A stretch of 25,555 bases of DNA from JAIRNF01 sp031550925 (GCA_031550925.1 JAVBOE010000057.1:1-25555), one strand, 5' to 3'; positions 8,901 to 16,087 are shown, numbered from the stretch's first letter. Numbers and translations: made by a program. The notes: generated from the letters alone by a model not told the origin.

Positions 8901-10247
8901 ATCCATGATCGCTTAAATAGCCAGCTACCAAATGCTCAAATATACGGATATAGCTATTATCCACTTGTTGGTATAACTTCTGAAATTTCTCCTGAGGGAT
9001 TATTGACGTATTACAAATATGATGTTTTCGGTCGCTTGCTTAAGGTGTTAGACAATGAGCAAAATATTTTGAAGCAGTATAGCTATCACTACGCCAATCA
9101 ACCATCAGGTGAAGCCACAGAATTCCCAGAACCCTCTAACCTTGCCAACCTGACTCTTACCGTAGATAGCCCAGACAAAGGTAGCGTAAGAGGTGCGGGT
9201 CGTTATACAATAGGTAGCAGCGTTACTGTAACGGCTACTCCCAACTCCGGTTACTACTTTGATGGCTGGTATGAAGACGGTTTAGATAACAAAAAAGTGG
9301 CCACTAATGCAGCCTATACATTCACTATTGCTAACAACCGAATGCTGCAAGCACGATTTGTGTCACATTATACTGTAACGCTAATATCAGGAACGGGAGG
9401 TAGCACTACCGGAGGAGGAAACTTTATTCCTGGAACAAACATTACTATAAAAGCAACTCCAAGTACGGGTTATGTTTTTGATGGATGGTATGAGGGATCA
9501 ACAATGGTATCCAGCAGTGCTAGCTACACGTTCACCGTCACATCCAACCGTTCACTGTCTGCTCGCTTTTCTCAAGGTACATGTGAAGTTTTCTTTGAGA
9601 TATCTCCAGATGAGGGAGGAACTGCTGCAGGAAGAGGTTTTTACTATCCGGGAACTGTGGTCACTTTATCAGCCAAGGAAGATAAGGGATATCAATTCCA
9701 AGGTTGGTATATTGATGGAGTGTTAGTATCTACGGATTACATCTATAACTATGTTGTACCTAGTGTAGCAGCTGTTAAGATTGTAGTAAAATTTGTATCA
9801 GATACCCGCACTATAACACTATATGCAAATCCTGGAGGTACCGTTACCGGAGGAGGCACCTTCGCTATTGGAACGAATGTGACTGTACTAGCTACACCAA
9901 ATGCTGGTTATATTTTCGATTACTGGGATGACGGAAAGAATGACATTAAAACTAATCCCTATACTTTTACGGTTACAACTAATCGTAGACTAGAGGCAAT
10001 ATTTGCCCAATCCTCAACCTCAACATGCGAAGTTTACCTAACCGCATCACCAACAGCTGGTGGAACTGTTTCAGGCGGTGGTTACTATAGAAGTGGAACT
10101 AGTGTTACGGTGACTGCCTCTGAGAATCGTGGTTATGTATTTCAAGGATGGTATAATCGTGGCACGAGAGTAAGTACCAGTTATCGCTACACTTTTACTG
10201 TTTCGAAAGAGATAGATCTTGAAGCAAGATTTGCAGTAGATAAGTAG
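5979..10247 (+). CDS. Exported RHS-repeat protein with five C-terminal InlB-B-like repeats
   Basis: This 1422-residue protein starts with a signal peptide (MKKIIILIVMHLFVIQTWAQ). Residues about 25-110 resemble the beta-strand opening of Bacteroidota RHS/SpvB-like proteins (TPNISIPLYEL, GWVGLGWSLLVGGTI). YD-type RHS repeats appear around 900-1045 (YDDYGNLLQY, YKYDVFGRLLKVLDNE). Instead of an RHS core and toxin tip, the C-terminus holds five tandem modules of about 70 residues, starting near 1058, 1131, 1202, 1277 and 1350. Each carries a 'GG-x-GG...G-x-x-V-T-V-x-A-x-x-x-x-GY-x-F-x-GW' pattern, like the divergent InlB B-repeat family. Such repeats usually mediate surface adhesion or act as stalks. 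There is no T9SS-type C-terminal sorting domain. It probably works with the downstream RHS toxin gene, 55 bases away on the same strand. An accessory shell or adhesin role is inferred. Confidence 0.85.
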   Translation: MKKIIILIVMHLFVIQTWAQLPQPPQTALSPNAASLGLFGDIPVSHYTGTPNISIPLYELSIGDYTLPVTLSYHTAGIRPDQRPGWVGLGWSLLVGGTITRQVKDVPDEYNNPNYSSGANLGFYHTHAVLNTNQWNQRSYLRSVAQSSELSLKDTEPDEFSFNFQGYSGKFYINHEGSWTIQCNKPVKVVFDNQFLDVPFSKEGTRANTYGYSPSFSGFTIIAEDGIQYVFGGSTSAIEYSIGFFEQTADEWIATAWHLTKIIFPNKQKIDFTYETGDFTNQMYISVYHDLGTSTESSGGIFNPQPKCSSSSYATIGASYQGKLIAPAYLKEIKTANSTITFQRSESAELGYAQSVYSWQYSQWYMWGSSPFLPILKSDQDGYPDCLNKLKWHKLDKIEVRDFNNNVVKSVTFTYNNTSTQRLILTSVTESGKMPHTFEYNNVQSMPPYLSNKTDHWGFFNNTYAYVDNYNSYYSYRNPNATYIKYGIIAKITYPTGGYTEFDFEPHYYRKQLSLNRWESCNTLPNNEMAGGLRIKRIKSYASTSTKVSELEYFYTSDYLQNKANSTNSSGVLGGQVKYYFTDYIVYAFNDKDVRHKMSAFTSNSVLPSCNNVNGSHIGYSEVIEKREDGAFTRYQFTNFDNGYMDEPADAIIQQSRTPYEPYASKEQDRGLLKLQEDYDATGVKVKSKVITYEKDNTSATNYVRSMSARHRSVCPGVGSSYDEGTSYKIYTYLWRVKSESDTWYKANNTSIARSTTINYNNQKLEREKIQTQSDGSERVTYTRYVGDLITSHRYTSDVSETRYMDGDSKGLAKMFSLNMIGIPVEQVEYTIRNNATTYNAAIYTKYGVFNDIPKPLAQYRFSASEPTSQYQMASFDSIVHPANPVLGPGYVTYSSNKDPRLELEIAYNYYDDYGNLLQYTSRDGVPVSYLWGYNTQYPIAKIVGATKNEVESALLPAQKNQLQLLYTPSDIWQIHDRLNSQLPNAQIYGYSYYPLVGITSEISPEGLLTYYKYDVFGRLLKVLDNEQNILKQYSYHYANQPSGEATEFPEPSNLANLTLTVDSPDKGSVRGAGRYTIGSSVTVTATPNSGYYFDGWYEDGLDNKKVATNAAYTFTIANNRMLQARFVSHYTVTLISGTGGSTTGGGNFIPGTNITIKATPSTGYVFDGWYEGSTMVSSSASYTFTVTSNRSLSARFSQGTCEVFFEISPDEGGTAAGRGFYYPGTVVTLSAKEDKGYQFQGWYIDGVLVSTDYIYNYVVPSVAAVKIVVKFVSDTRTITLYANPGGTVTGGGTFAIGTNVTVLATPNAGYIFDYWDDGKNDIKTNPYTFTVTTNRRLEAIFAQSSTSTCEVYLTASPTAGGTVSGGGYYRSGTSVTVTASENRGYVFQGWYNRGTRVSTSYRYTFTVSKEIDLEARFAVDK
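9150..10243 (+). repeat. Five tandem coding repeats (InlB-B-like modules)
   Basis: The five modules of about 210-220 bases in the 3' end of the 1422 aa gene begin near 9150, 9369, 9582, 9810 and 10026. They align at protein level by the GYxFxGW motif but differ clearly in DNA. They are old repeats, so slippage between them is unlikely. Confidence 0.75.
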
Positions 10248-10302
10248 CCCATTCTCAGATGCTGGAAAGCAAGAAAACAGAAAAACTAAAATTGAAAACA
10301 AC

Positions 10303-13300
10303 ATGAAAACACTATACTCATTAATTATATTGCTGCTGGTAGGTTTGAGCGCATTCGCTCAACCTGTCACACCCAGCAGCAATCAGAACTACATCACTAC
10401 CATTACTCCTACAGTAAAGGTAACCACCGATGCCCAGCTGAATGCGCTGAACCCTGATAACCTCATGCAAGAAGTTGCTTACTATGACGGACTGGGACGC
10501 CCCATGCAGCAGCTGGCAGTACGAGCGTCTGGCAACAAGCGTGACTTGATAACCCCTGTTACCTATGATGCTATGGGGCGCCAAGATAAGGACTATCTAT
10601 CCTACGAAGCCGCAGCTGGTAACGGCAGCTACCGTACCGACTACGCCACTACGCAGCCTGCTTTCTATAGCAGCCTACACGGAGCAACCGATAAGGACTA
10701 CGCCTTCTCGCAAAAGCAGTTTGAACCCTCACCGCTAAACCGTGTGGTAGAACAGGCTACACCAGGTAAGGACTGGAGGTTAAGCGGAGGACACTCCGAA
10801 CTGATCAGCTACCGTAGTAACGTGGCGAATGAAGTAAGGCTATGGAAAATGGTCAGTGGAGCACCAGCTCATCAAAATGCTTACTATTCTGCAGGTTCTC
10901 TATCCGTTGTTGAAACGCAGGATGCCGACCGCAAGCAACGCATACTGGAGTTTAAGGACAAGCAGGATAGGCTGGTTGAAGTGCAGCAGGTGGATATCAG
11001 CAATGCTACTAATAAACTAATAACAAGCTATGTCTACGATGACTTGAGCCGATTACGAGTAGTAATACCCCCCAAAGCGCAGAACCAAACACTTGATGCC
11101 GCAGCTCTTAATCAGCTTGCCTACCGCTACACCTACGATAACAGAGGACATGTAATCGAAAAGTACCTTCCCGGTGCTGAGGTGATATACTACGTATATG
11201 ATAAGGCAGACCGCTTGGTATTGCAGCAGGATGGCAATATGCGCAACCGTACCGATGGTCGTAAGTGGATGGTAACCTTATACGACCGCTTTAACCGACC
11301 GGTGGTGCAAGGTCTGGTAAGCTGCACCTCGGCACATAGTGCGCTGCAAGCTGCCTACAAAGCGGTAACGGTAAACCAAACCCGTAGCGGAGCCGGCTAT
11401 ACGTTGAGCAGCGTAACCGGTGTGCCTGTTTTGGATGCTAACGGAGTGCTCAGCTATACCTTCTACGATAGCTATGAAGGTTTACCTACCTACGATGCCA
11501 CTCAGTTTACAGGTATGGGTACTGCCCCGAATAAGCTGAATCAAGCAGCCAACCAAACAACAGGCTCTAAGGTAAAGGTGCTGGATGGCAATGAGCATAC
11601 CGCTTCAGCCAAGTGGCTTACTACCTCCACCTACTACGACTATATGTATCGCCCAATACAGAATCAGAGTGATTTATACGATGGAGCAAGCAACGGTAAA
11701 TCCATATCCAGTTATGTACTCGCTTTTGACGGGTTGCCCGAGCAAGCAAAGGAGGTACAAACCTTTAACGGTCAAGCTACCACCATTCTTCAACGCTACC
11801 AGTACGATCACGCTCGTCGTCCCGTTAAGCTATACCATAAGCTGAACAGCCAAGCGGAAGTGCTACTTGCCGAAACCACCTACGATGCGTTGGGACGTGC
11901 AAAAACCAAAAAGCTAGGTGGGATAGAAAACATACAGTACAGCTATAACATTCGCAGCTGGGCTACCCAGATCAGCAGCCCAAAGTTTACTACCGATATT
12001 TACTACAACAGCGGTACCGGCATTACTCCCAGGTGGAATGGTAATATCGCCGCCACTAAAAACGATGGACAAGCCTATCGCTACAGCTACGATGCGTTTA
12101 ACCGCTTGGCACAGGGCATACACAGCGCAGGTTTTAGCGAAAAGGAAATCAGCTATGACGCCAACGGCAACATCAGTACGCTTAGCCGTTCGAATACGGT
12201 GCTATACAACGACCCTGAGTTTAAGCAAGGGTTGAACTCCATTAGCGTATACAACAACACAGGGAATGGTAACGTTACCCATAGCCGCATAGCTAAGCTT
12301 GCCGATACCCCTACCGATTCGCCCTACTGCCTTGAAATTAGCAACAAGGGAACAGCTTCTCCCGGGTTGGGCGGTTTTTATTGGGCAACTCCCTCGCAGG
12401 CTTCCAAGGTAATGGTTACACGCATACTTGCTAAAATACCTGTAGGTTATAGCATTAACTTTGCTTCCAACACCGTTGGAAATAGTCCCTCTTACCAGTG
12501 GCTTAGCTCGCAGGCAGGAACAGGTAAGTGGGAGGAGTACGTGTTTAAGCTGACCTGTGGAAGCACTGGAACGTTCAGCTCCACCAACTTCTTTTACCTC
12601 AACGGTACAGCGGGAACAGCCTCTGCACCGGTAAAGTGGTATGTGGCGCGTGCAAACGTGGAGGTAGATAACGAGTGGTACAGCTATGCCTACGAGGGCA
12701 ACAGGCTGAAAACGCTAACGAAGAATGGTGCTGCCAAAGCCTACGCCTACGATGCCAACGGCAATACCGTTACCGATGGATTACGGGAAGTAAGCATTAC
12801 GTACAACGTGCTAAACCTACCCCAAAAGGTAGCCAAGGGCACACAGTACTTAGACTACATTTACGATGCGCTGGGCAATAAGTTGGCTAAAAAGCTAAAT
12901 GGTACTGCCACTCAATACTATGCGGGTAGTATGGTATATACAGGAGCCAAGGCTCCCGATTACGCCATACACGCTGAGGGTTTGGCGAAGAAGGATGGTA
13001 CAAGCTTTGCCTACCAGTACAACCTGACAGACCACTTGGGTAATGTACGTACAGCGATAAACAGCAGTGGCGGTGTAGAACAAAAAATCGACTACTACCC
13101 CTACGGTTTGGCGCATAGTTATAGCAATACCACAAAAAATAAGTACCTTTACAACGGTAAGGAGCTGCAGGATGAGCTGGGGTTAATGCAGTATGATTAC
13201 GGTGCTCGCTTTTACAACCCGGAAATAGGAATATGGGGTAGCGTAGATCCGATGGTGAAGTTTAATGAAAGCCCTTATGAGTATTGTGGTGATAATCCTA

Positions 13301-13986
13301 TAAATGCAATTGACCCTGATGGAAGAGATTACTACTGGATGACTAGTGAAGGGGCTACAATTCTTGCATTAAGAACGATGGATAAGCATGATGTACTTTT
13401 CTCGACAAAAGATGGAGAGGTACAGCAAACAACAGTTAATGATCAGTCTATTTTACCAGGGCTATCAACTTCAAGATCAGATTATGATGGTAACTATGCT
13501 ATAACTAATAATAAAAATGAAGCTTTTAAAGTTTTTTATCATGCGGCAAATAATACAGATGTAGAATGGGGAATAGATGGATATAGAACATCTAGTGGAA
13601 ATGAGTATGTTTTAAGAACATCTCATAAAAAAGATGAGGTAGCTGCATCAACAGGATTATCTCAGTATAGTGAACTTAATATGATTTTTAATATTCATTC
13701 GCATCCTGGAGATGGGATTATAAACTGGGAAGGAACAAGAGGTGGTTCGGATGGAGACATGGATAATATAAGAAATAGATATGATAGATTTCAAGATGCA
13801 GGTATGAGTCATACTGGTACATGGTTTCAAAGAAATGATAATAATCAATGGAGCATATATCCAAAGCACTATGTGTATCACAAGCAAAGTAAAAATTTAT
13901 ACCACTACACTCCTTGGAAAAGTAGCATATTAATAAGAAGTAATACAAAAAAAGGAAGTGATCTATATCGGAATTTGGGGTTTTAA
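10303..13986 (+). CDS. RHS polymorphic toxin: DUF6443-like N-terminus, RHS core, JAB/JAMM-like toxin tip
   Basis: This 1227-residue exported protein has a signal peptide (MKTLYSLIILLLVGLSAFAQ) and a DUF6443-like segment (about 25-170, with VAYYDGLGRPMQQ). RHS/YD repeats follow (YVYDDLSRLRVV, YTYDNRGHVIEKY, YDANGNT). The conserved RHS-associated core runs from DYYPYGLAH (930) through ARFYNPEIG to IDPDGRD (ends 1009). The final 218 residues are the variable tip. It contains E1088 (DVEWG), HSHP at 1132-1135 and S1149-x2-D1152. This resembles the JAMM metallo-isopeptidase pattern, but the gap from the second His to Ser is longer than the classic 7. The tail, with YVYHKQSKNLYHYTPW, fits the JAB-like toxin 1 family known from Bacteroidota RHS proteins. 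The tip is visibly more AT-rich than the core, as expected of an acquired module. The next gene is a probable immunity lipoprotein. Confidence 0.88.
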   Translation: MKTLYSLIILLLVGLSAFAQPVTPSSNQNYITTITPTVKVTTDAQLNALNPDNLMQEVAYYDGLGRPMQQLAVRASGNKRDLITPVTYDAMGRQDKDYLSYEAAAGNGSYRTDYATTQPAFYSSLHGATDKDYAFSQKQFEPSPLNRVVEQATPGKDWRLSGGHSELISYRSNVANEVRLWKMVSGAPAHQNAYYSAGSLSVVETQDADRKQRILEFKDKQDRLVEVQQVDISNATNKLITSYVYDDLSRLRVVIPPKAQNQTLDAAALNQLAYRYTYDNRGHVIEKYLPGAEVIYYVYDKADRLVLQQDGNMRNRTDGRKWMVTLYDRFNRPVVQGLVSCTSAHSALQAAYKAVTVNQTRSGAGYTLSSVTGVPVLDANGVLSYTFYDSYEGLPTYDATQFTGMGTAPNKLNQAANQTTGSKVKVLDGNEHTASAKWLTTSTYYDYMYRPIQNQSDLYDGASNGKSISSYVLAFDGLPEQAKEVQTFNGQATTILQRYQYDHARRPVKLYHKLNSQAEVLLAETTYDALGRAKTKKLGGIENIQYSYNIRSWATQISSPKFTTDIYYNSGTGITPRWNGNIAATKNDGQAYRYSYDAFNRLAQGIHSAGFSEKEISYDANGNISTLSRSNTVLYNDPEFKQGLNSISVYNNTGNGNVTHSRIAKLADTPTDSPYCLEISNKGTASPGLGGFYWATPSQASKVMVTRILAKIPVGYSINFASNTVGNSPSYQWLSSQAGTGKWEEYVFKLTCGSTGTFSSTNFFYLNGTAGTASAPVKWYVARANVEVDNEWYSYAYEGNRLKTLTKNGAAKAYAYDANGNTVTDGLREVSITYNVLNLPQKVAKGTQYLDYIYDALGNKLAKKLNGTATQYYAGSMVYTGAKAPDYAIHAEGLAKKDGTSFAYQYNLTDHLGNVRTAINSSGGVEQKIDYYPYGLAHSYSNTTKNKYLYNGKELQDELGLMQYDYGARFYNPEIGIWGSVDPMVKFNESPYEYCGDNPINAIDPDGRDYYWMTSEGATILALRTMDKHDVLFSTKDGEVQQTTVNDQSILPGLSTSRSDYDGNYAITNNKNEAFKVFYHAANNTDVEWGIDGYRTSSGNEYVLRTSHKKDEVAASTGLSQYSELNMIFNIHSHPGDGIINWEGTRGGSDGDMDNIRNRYDRFQDAGMSHTGTWFQRNDNNQWSIYPKHYVYHKQSKNLYHYTPWKSSILIRSNTKKGSDLYRNLGF
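13089..13230 (+). repeat. RHS core junction, copy 1 (in the full-length gene)
   Basis: This stretch encodes 47 core residues from DYYPYG to PEIG. It is repeated at 14730-14871 with 12 base differences, all synonymous. It is the obvious homology for swapping toxin tips. Confidence 0.9.
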
Positions 13987-14003
13987 CCATAACTATTTTG
14001 AAT

Positions 14004-14519
14004 ATGAAGAAGATAATTTATACAGTAATTGTAATAGTTTGTTTCTCATTCGTTTTTTGTTGCAAGAACAGGACAAAAACAACCATATCTATCCATAAGC
14101 AAGAGTTGGATGATGATCAACAAGCTATTTCTTCTATACTACTGAATGAACTGAACGATCTTATTCAATTTAATGATAGTTTAAAAAAACTTGGGGGATA
14201 TTCTGATACAAATATTTTCTTAGTCGATTTTTATAATGAAGATAGTTCTTGTTATGTTAAGATCATGAGATATCATTATTATGATGGTTCCAAAATGGAT
14301 GGTTATGTTATCATTAAAGATAACCTTATTGTCTTTAATAATATTAGCGAATGTGGCTTTGACCTAGTTTATAGTGATAATCTACACAAAAATAGAATAC
14401 GTGATTTTCCTGATGAGAATTCAGACAAAGCAATACATACTGACTTTGATCCTATAGGTAAGAGATTTAAAATACATAATAAGGATAGTTTAGAGTTACT
14501 GTATTTTGGCTTTTTATAA
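14004..14519 (+). CDS. Probable immunity lipoprotein for the JAB-like RHS tip
   Basis: With the ATG at 14004 the product has 171 residues; a TTG at 13998 would add two. The N-terminus is a lipoprotein signal: a short basic start, a hydrophobic stretch and a Cys pair at residues 19-20 (FVFCC), so the mature protein would be lipid-anchored in the periplasm or outer membrane. The rest is acidic, with beta-strand patches (IFLVDFYNED, YVKIMRYHYYDG, YVIIKDNLIVFNN), and matches no family I recognise. It starts 17 bases after the toxin stop and has the same low GC as the tip. Immunity genes in polymorphic-toxin loci sit exactly here. An envelope location would suit a toxin acting in the periplasm. 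The immunity role is inferred from position. Confidence 0.72.
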   Translation: MKKIIYTVIVIVCFSFVFCCKNRTKTTISIHKQELDDDQQAISSILLNELNDLIQFNDSLKKLGGYSDTNIFLVDFYNEDSSCYVKIMRYHYYDGSKMDGYVIIKDNLIVFNNISECGFDLVYSDNLHKNRIRDFPDENSDKAIHTDFDPIGKRFKIHNKDSLELLYFGFL

Positions 14520-14608
14520 TTAACACAGTTTTATCTTGAATGTGTGAGAATAAAGAAAAAATGAACAAATAGATAATCTGTAATTCCTTCCGTTCGGCCG
14601 CATTTGCC

Positions 14609-14653
14609 ATGCCGTCATAGAATACTATCGAATTTACAATTCGTAGAATAAAG
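14609..14653 (+). repeat. Structured end-of-cassette module, copy 1
   Basis: The module has ATGCCGTCATAG, the inverted repeat CGAATT-TAC-AATTCG (14629-14643), then TAGAATAAAG, and leads into the terminator hairpin. A matching module is at 15961-16004 with the same order and spacing (45 versus 44 bases) and compensatory changes in the stem. Confidence 0.7.
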
Positions 14654-14694
14654 AAAGGCACTAGAAGCATTAAAGATTGCTTCTGGTGCTTTTT
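14654..14694 (+). terminator. Intrinsic terminator after toxin/immunity cassette 1
   Basis: GCACTAGAAGCA (14658-14669) pairs with TGCTTCTGGTGC (14678-14689), a 12-base stem with one T-G wobble and an 8-base loop. Five T follow. A-rich bases before the stem can pair with the T run, so it may work in both directions. Confidence 0.82.
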
Positions 14695-14729
14695 GCTATA
14701 AATAAGTAGTAGCAAGCGTTACAGTAAAC

Positions 14730-14871
14730 CGACTACTACCCCTATGGGTTGGCGCATAGCTATAGCAATACCACAAAAAATAAGTACCTTTACAATGGTA
14801 AGGAGCTGCAGGATGAGCTGGGGCTAATGCAATACGATTATGGTGCTCGTTTTTATAACCCAGAGATAGGA
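14730..14871 (+). repeat. RHS core junction, copy 2 (opens the orphan cassette)
   Basis: This matches 13089-13230 exactly at protein level and about 91 per cent in DNA. Homology starts abruptly at CGACTACTACC, right after an in-frame TAA at 14725-14727, marking the left end of the orphan module. Confidence 0.9.
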
Positions 14872-15342
14872 AGATGGGGTAGTATAGACCCGTTGGCAGA
14901 GAAGTACTATGGCATTTCGCCGTATGCGTATTGTGCTAATAATCCAATTAAGTTTGTAGATCCGACAGGTATGTGGATTGTTGGAACAGATGGAAAAAAA
15001 GTAACCTATACCGATGGTAAGTGGTCTGAAAATGCATCAGCAGATGCGCAAAGAGTTGGTAATGCCATGCTTAGGACAGAAACAGGAACTGAGAGGTTAA
15101 ATTTTATGCTTGGCTATGATGAAAAAATCTCTATTACAATATCTTCTGAAAGCCCAAGCAGAACTAATGGAGAGACTGGAACTGAAGAACCTCAGGTAGG
15201 TAATAACAGTAGGCTTAACCGGCTAACGTCAACTGGTGAATTTTTGAAGGTTGAAGAACACCAGATAACAATATATGAAGGGTCTATAAAAGATGTTACG
15301 AATTCCGAAACGGGAAATCGCCATATAAAGGAATGGACTTAG
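14749..15342 (+). CDS. Orphan RHS core plus toxin-tip cassette without its own start (5' part of tip)
   Basis: The frame encodes the RHS core (AHSYSNTTKNKYLYNG to FVDPTG, ending near residue 74) and about 120 residues of a different tip. It is open from 14728, directly behind an in-frame stop, and has no upstream RHS repeats, signal peptide or ATG. The TTG at 14749 corresponds to a core Leu codon, so it is not a natural start. This is the classic form of an orphan, silent toxin cassette that becomes expressed once recombined into the full-length gene. The first tip segment (GKKVTYTDGKW, then a Ser/Thr/Glu-rich stretch and HQITIYEGSIKDV) is typical of linkers before peptidase-like tips. The frame ends at TAG 15340-15342, while the rest of the tip continues in the -1 frame (15333-15518). 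Confidence 0.78.
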   Translation: MAHSYSNTTKNKYLYNGKELQDELGLMQYDYGARFYNPEIGRWGSIDPLAEKYYGISPYAYCANNPIKFVDPTGMWIVGTDGKKVTYTDGKWSENASADAQRVGNAMLRTETGTERLNFMLGYDEKISITISSESPSRTNGETGTEEPQVGNNSRLNRLTSTGEFLKVEEHQITIYEGSIKDVTNSETGNRHIKEWT

Positions 15343-15518
15343 AAGATGCTATTGGTGCTATTGCCGGACACGAATCCGGTCATGTAGAGAGAATGAACTC
15401 ATACGAATCATTTCAAAATGAACATAAAAAAGGTAATTATGATGTAGAAAAGAGATCTCTGGAAATAGAGTATAAAATACTTGAAGAGCTAAAAAATAAT
15501 ACAACAAAAAAAGAATAA
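15333..15518 (+). CDS. HExxH metallopeptidase-like end of the orphan tip, in the -1 frame
   Basis: This 61-residue frame contains AGHESGHVERMN, an HExxH zinc-metallopeptidase motif (H13-E14...H17), then a charged helix ending in Lys/Glu. On its own it is too short to be a domain, but it continues the preceding frame well. A -1 change at GGGAAAT (15312-15318) would give a continuous reading of ...NSETG-KSPYKG-MDLEDAIGAIAGHESGH. A single lost A would do the same. So it is most likely the C-terminal half of one toxin tip, split by a frameshift mutation, a sequencing error or, less likely, programmed frameshifting. The ATG at 15333 may be fortuitous. The stop at 15516-15518 lies two bases before the next gene. 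Confidence 0.6.
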   Translation: MDLEDAIGAIAGHESGHVERMNSYESFQNEHKKGNYDVEKRSLEIEYKILEELKNNTTKKE

Positions 15519-15520
15519 AA

Positions 15521-15961
15521 ATGAAAAACGTAGCCATATTAATAATCATTACACTTTTACCGAACTTGGCAAAAGCTGATGAAGCTCCTTTGGATAGTAT
15601 AAACCAGGCTGTATTTAACTTTCTTGTGAAGGTAGAATGGTATCCATTTGAAAGTTACTCTAACGATCTAATTCTTGAAGCAAAATACCAAGAATCAATA
15701 AGATTAAGAGGTCAAGGTGTTTTTATCATTTCCTCAGGATCATCTACCGGTCATGTACATTTCCTTTTAGTTGACGAGGATTCTTTTGAGATAATTAATA
15801 TGGATAATAGGTTTTATGAAAATGTTGGTAAATTTACTTCTTTTTTTAGAAAGAATGACCGATATACGCGAGACGATATTCTTTATTACCTAGAAGAGTT
15901 GGGGAGAATAAACAGGTTAAACATCGAAAGAACTTCATCCCACTCACACAGATATTCATAA
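15521..15961 (+). CDS. Exported candidate immunity protein of the orphan cassette
   Basis: This 146-residue protein has a clear Sec signal (MKNVAILIIITLLPNLAKA, cleavage expected before DEAP). The mature part is about 127 residues, mixed alpha/beta, with FLVKVEWYPFES, a Gly/Ser-rich GVFIISSGSSTGHVHFLLV stretch and a His/Ser-rich end. I know no family for it. It starts two bases after the stop of the HExxH frame, so it would be coupled to the tip, and it is followed at once by the end-of-cassette module, just as in cassette 1. Position, size and export make it the likely immunity partner of the HExxH tip, acting in the periplasm. It lacks the Cys of a lipobox, unlike the first immunity protein. 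With the tip frameshifted it may now protect against related neighbours. Confidence 0.65.
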   Translation: MKNVAILIIITLLPNLAKADEAPLDSINQAVFNFLVKVEWYPFESYSNDLILEAKYQESIRLRGQGVFIISSGSSTGHVHFLLVDEDSFEIINMDNRFYENVGKFTSFFRKNDRYTRDDILYYLEELGRINRLNIERTSSHSHRYS

Positions 15962-16004
15962 TGCCGTTATAGCACATAAGCAAATTTAAATTTGTAGAAT
16001 AAAG
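15961..16004 (+). repeat. Structured end-of-cassette module, copy 2
   Basis: The module has ATGCCGTTATAG, the inverted repeat CAAATTT-AAATTTG (15981-15994), then TAGAATAAAG, overlapping the last base of the immunity stop. Compared with copy 1 the stem changes G-C to A-T on both sides, and the unpaired TAGAATAAAG is invariant. Confidence 0.7.
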
Positions 16005-16041
16005 GCACCAAAAGCAAGCTTTAATGCTTTTGGTGCCTTTT
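16001..16041 (+). terminator. Strong intrinsic terminator after the orphan cassette, bidirectional
   Basis: The first arm, AAAGGCACCAAAAGCA (16001-16016), pairs perfectly with bases 16025-16040, a 16-base stem with an 8-base loop and T run. In reverse it also ends in T, so it can serve the opposing HTH gene pair. Confidence 0.9.
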
Positions 16042-16052
16042 GTATAAAGCAA

Positions 16053-16087
16053 TTTATCAGCAAAGCCAATATAAATAAGCTGATAAA
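16053..16087. repeat. Inverted repeat between the convergent operons
   Basis: TTTATCAGC (16053-16061) and GCTGATAAA (16079-16087) are perfect 9-base arms around 17 bases. It has no T run, so it is not a standard terminator. GCTGATAA recurs at 16119-16126. Confidence 0.55.

Noticed and set aside
9150..10243. Toxin domain at the end of the 1422 aa protein.
   Set aside because: The whole C-terminus is accounted for by five InlB-B-like repeats; there is no RHS core boundary (DPxG) and no immunity gene behind it.
11585..12881. Several ORFs of 60-90 codons in other frames within the 1227 aa RHS gene.
   Set aside because: They lie wholly inside a confidently coding frame, have unnatural composition and carry no start context; shadows of the real gene.
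13657..13990. - strand ORFs of 76 and 90 codons opposite the JAB-like tip.
   Set aside because: They are antisense to a tip with recognisable motifs and rich in Cys/Ile/His from reverse reading; no promoter or family signal.
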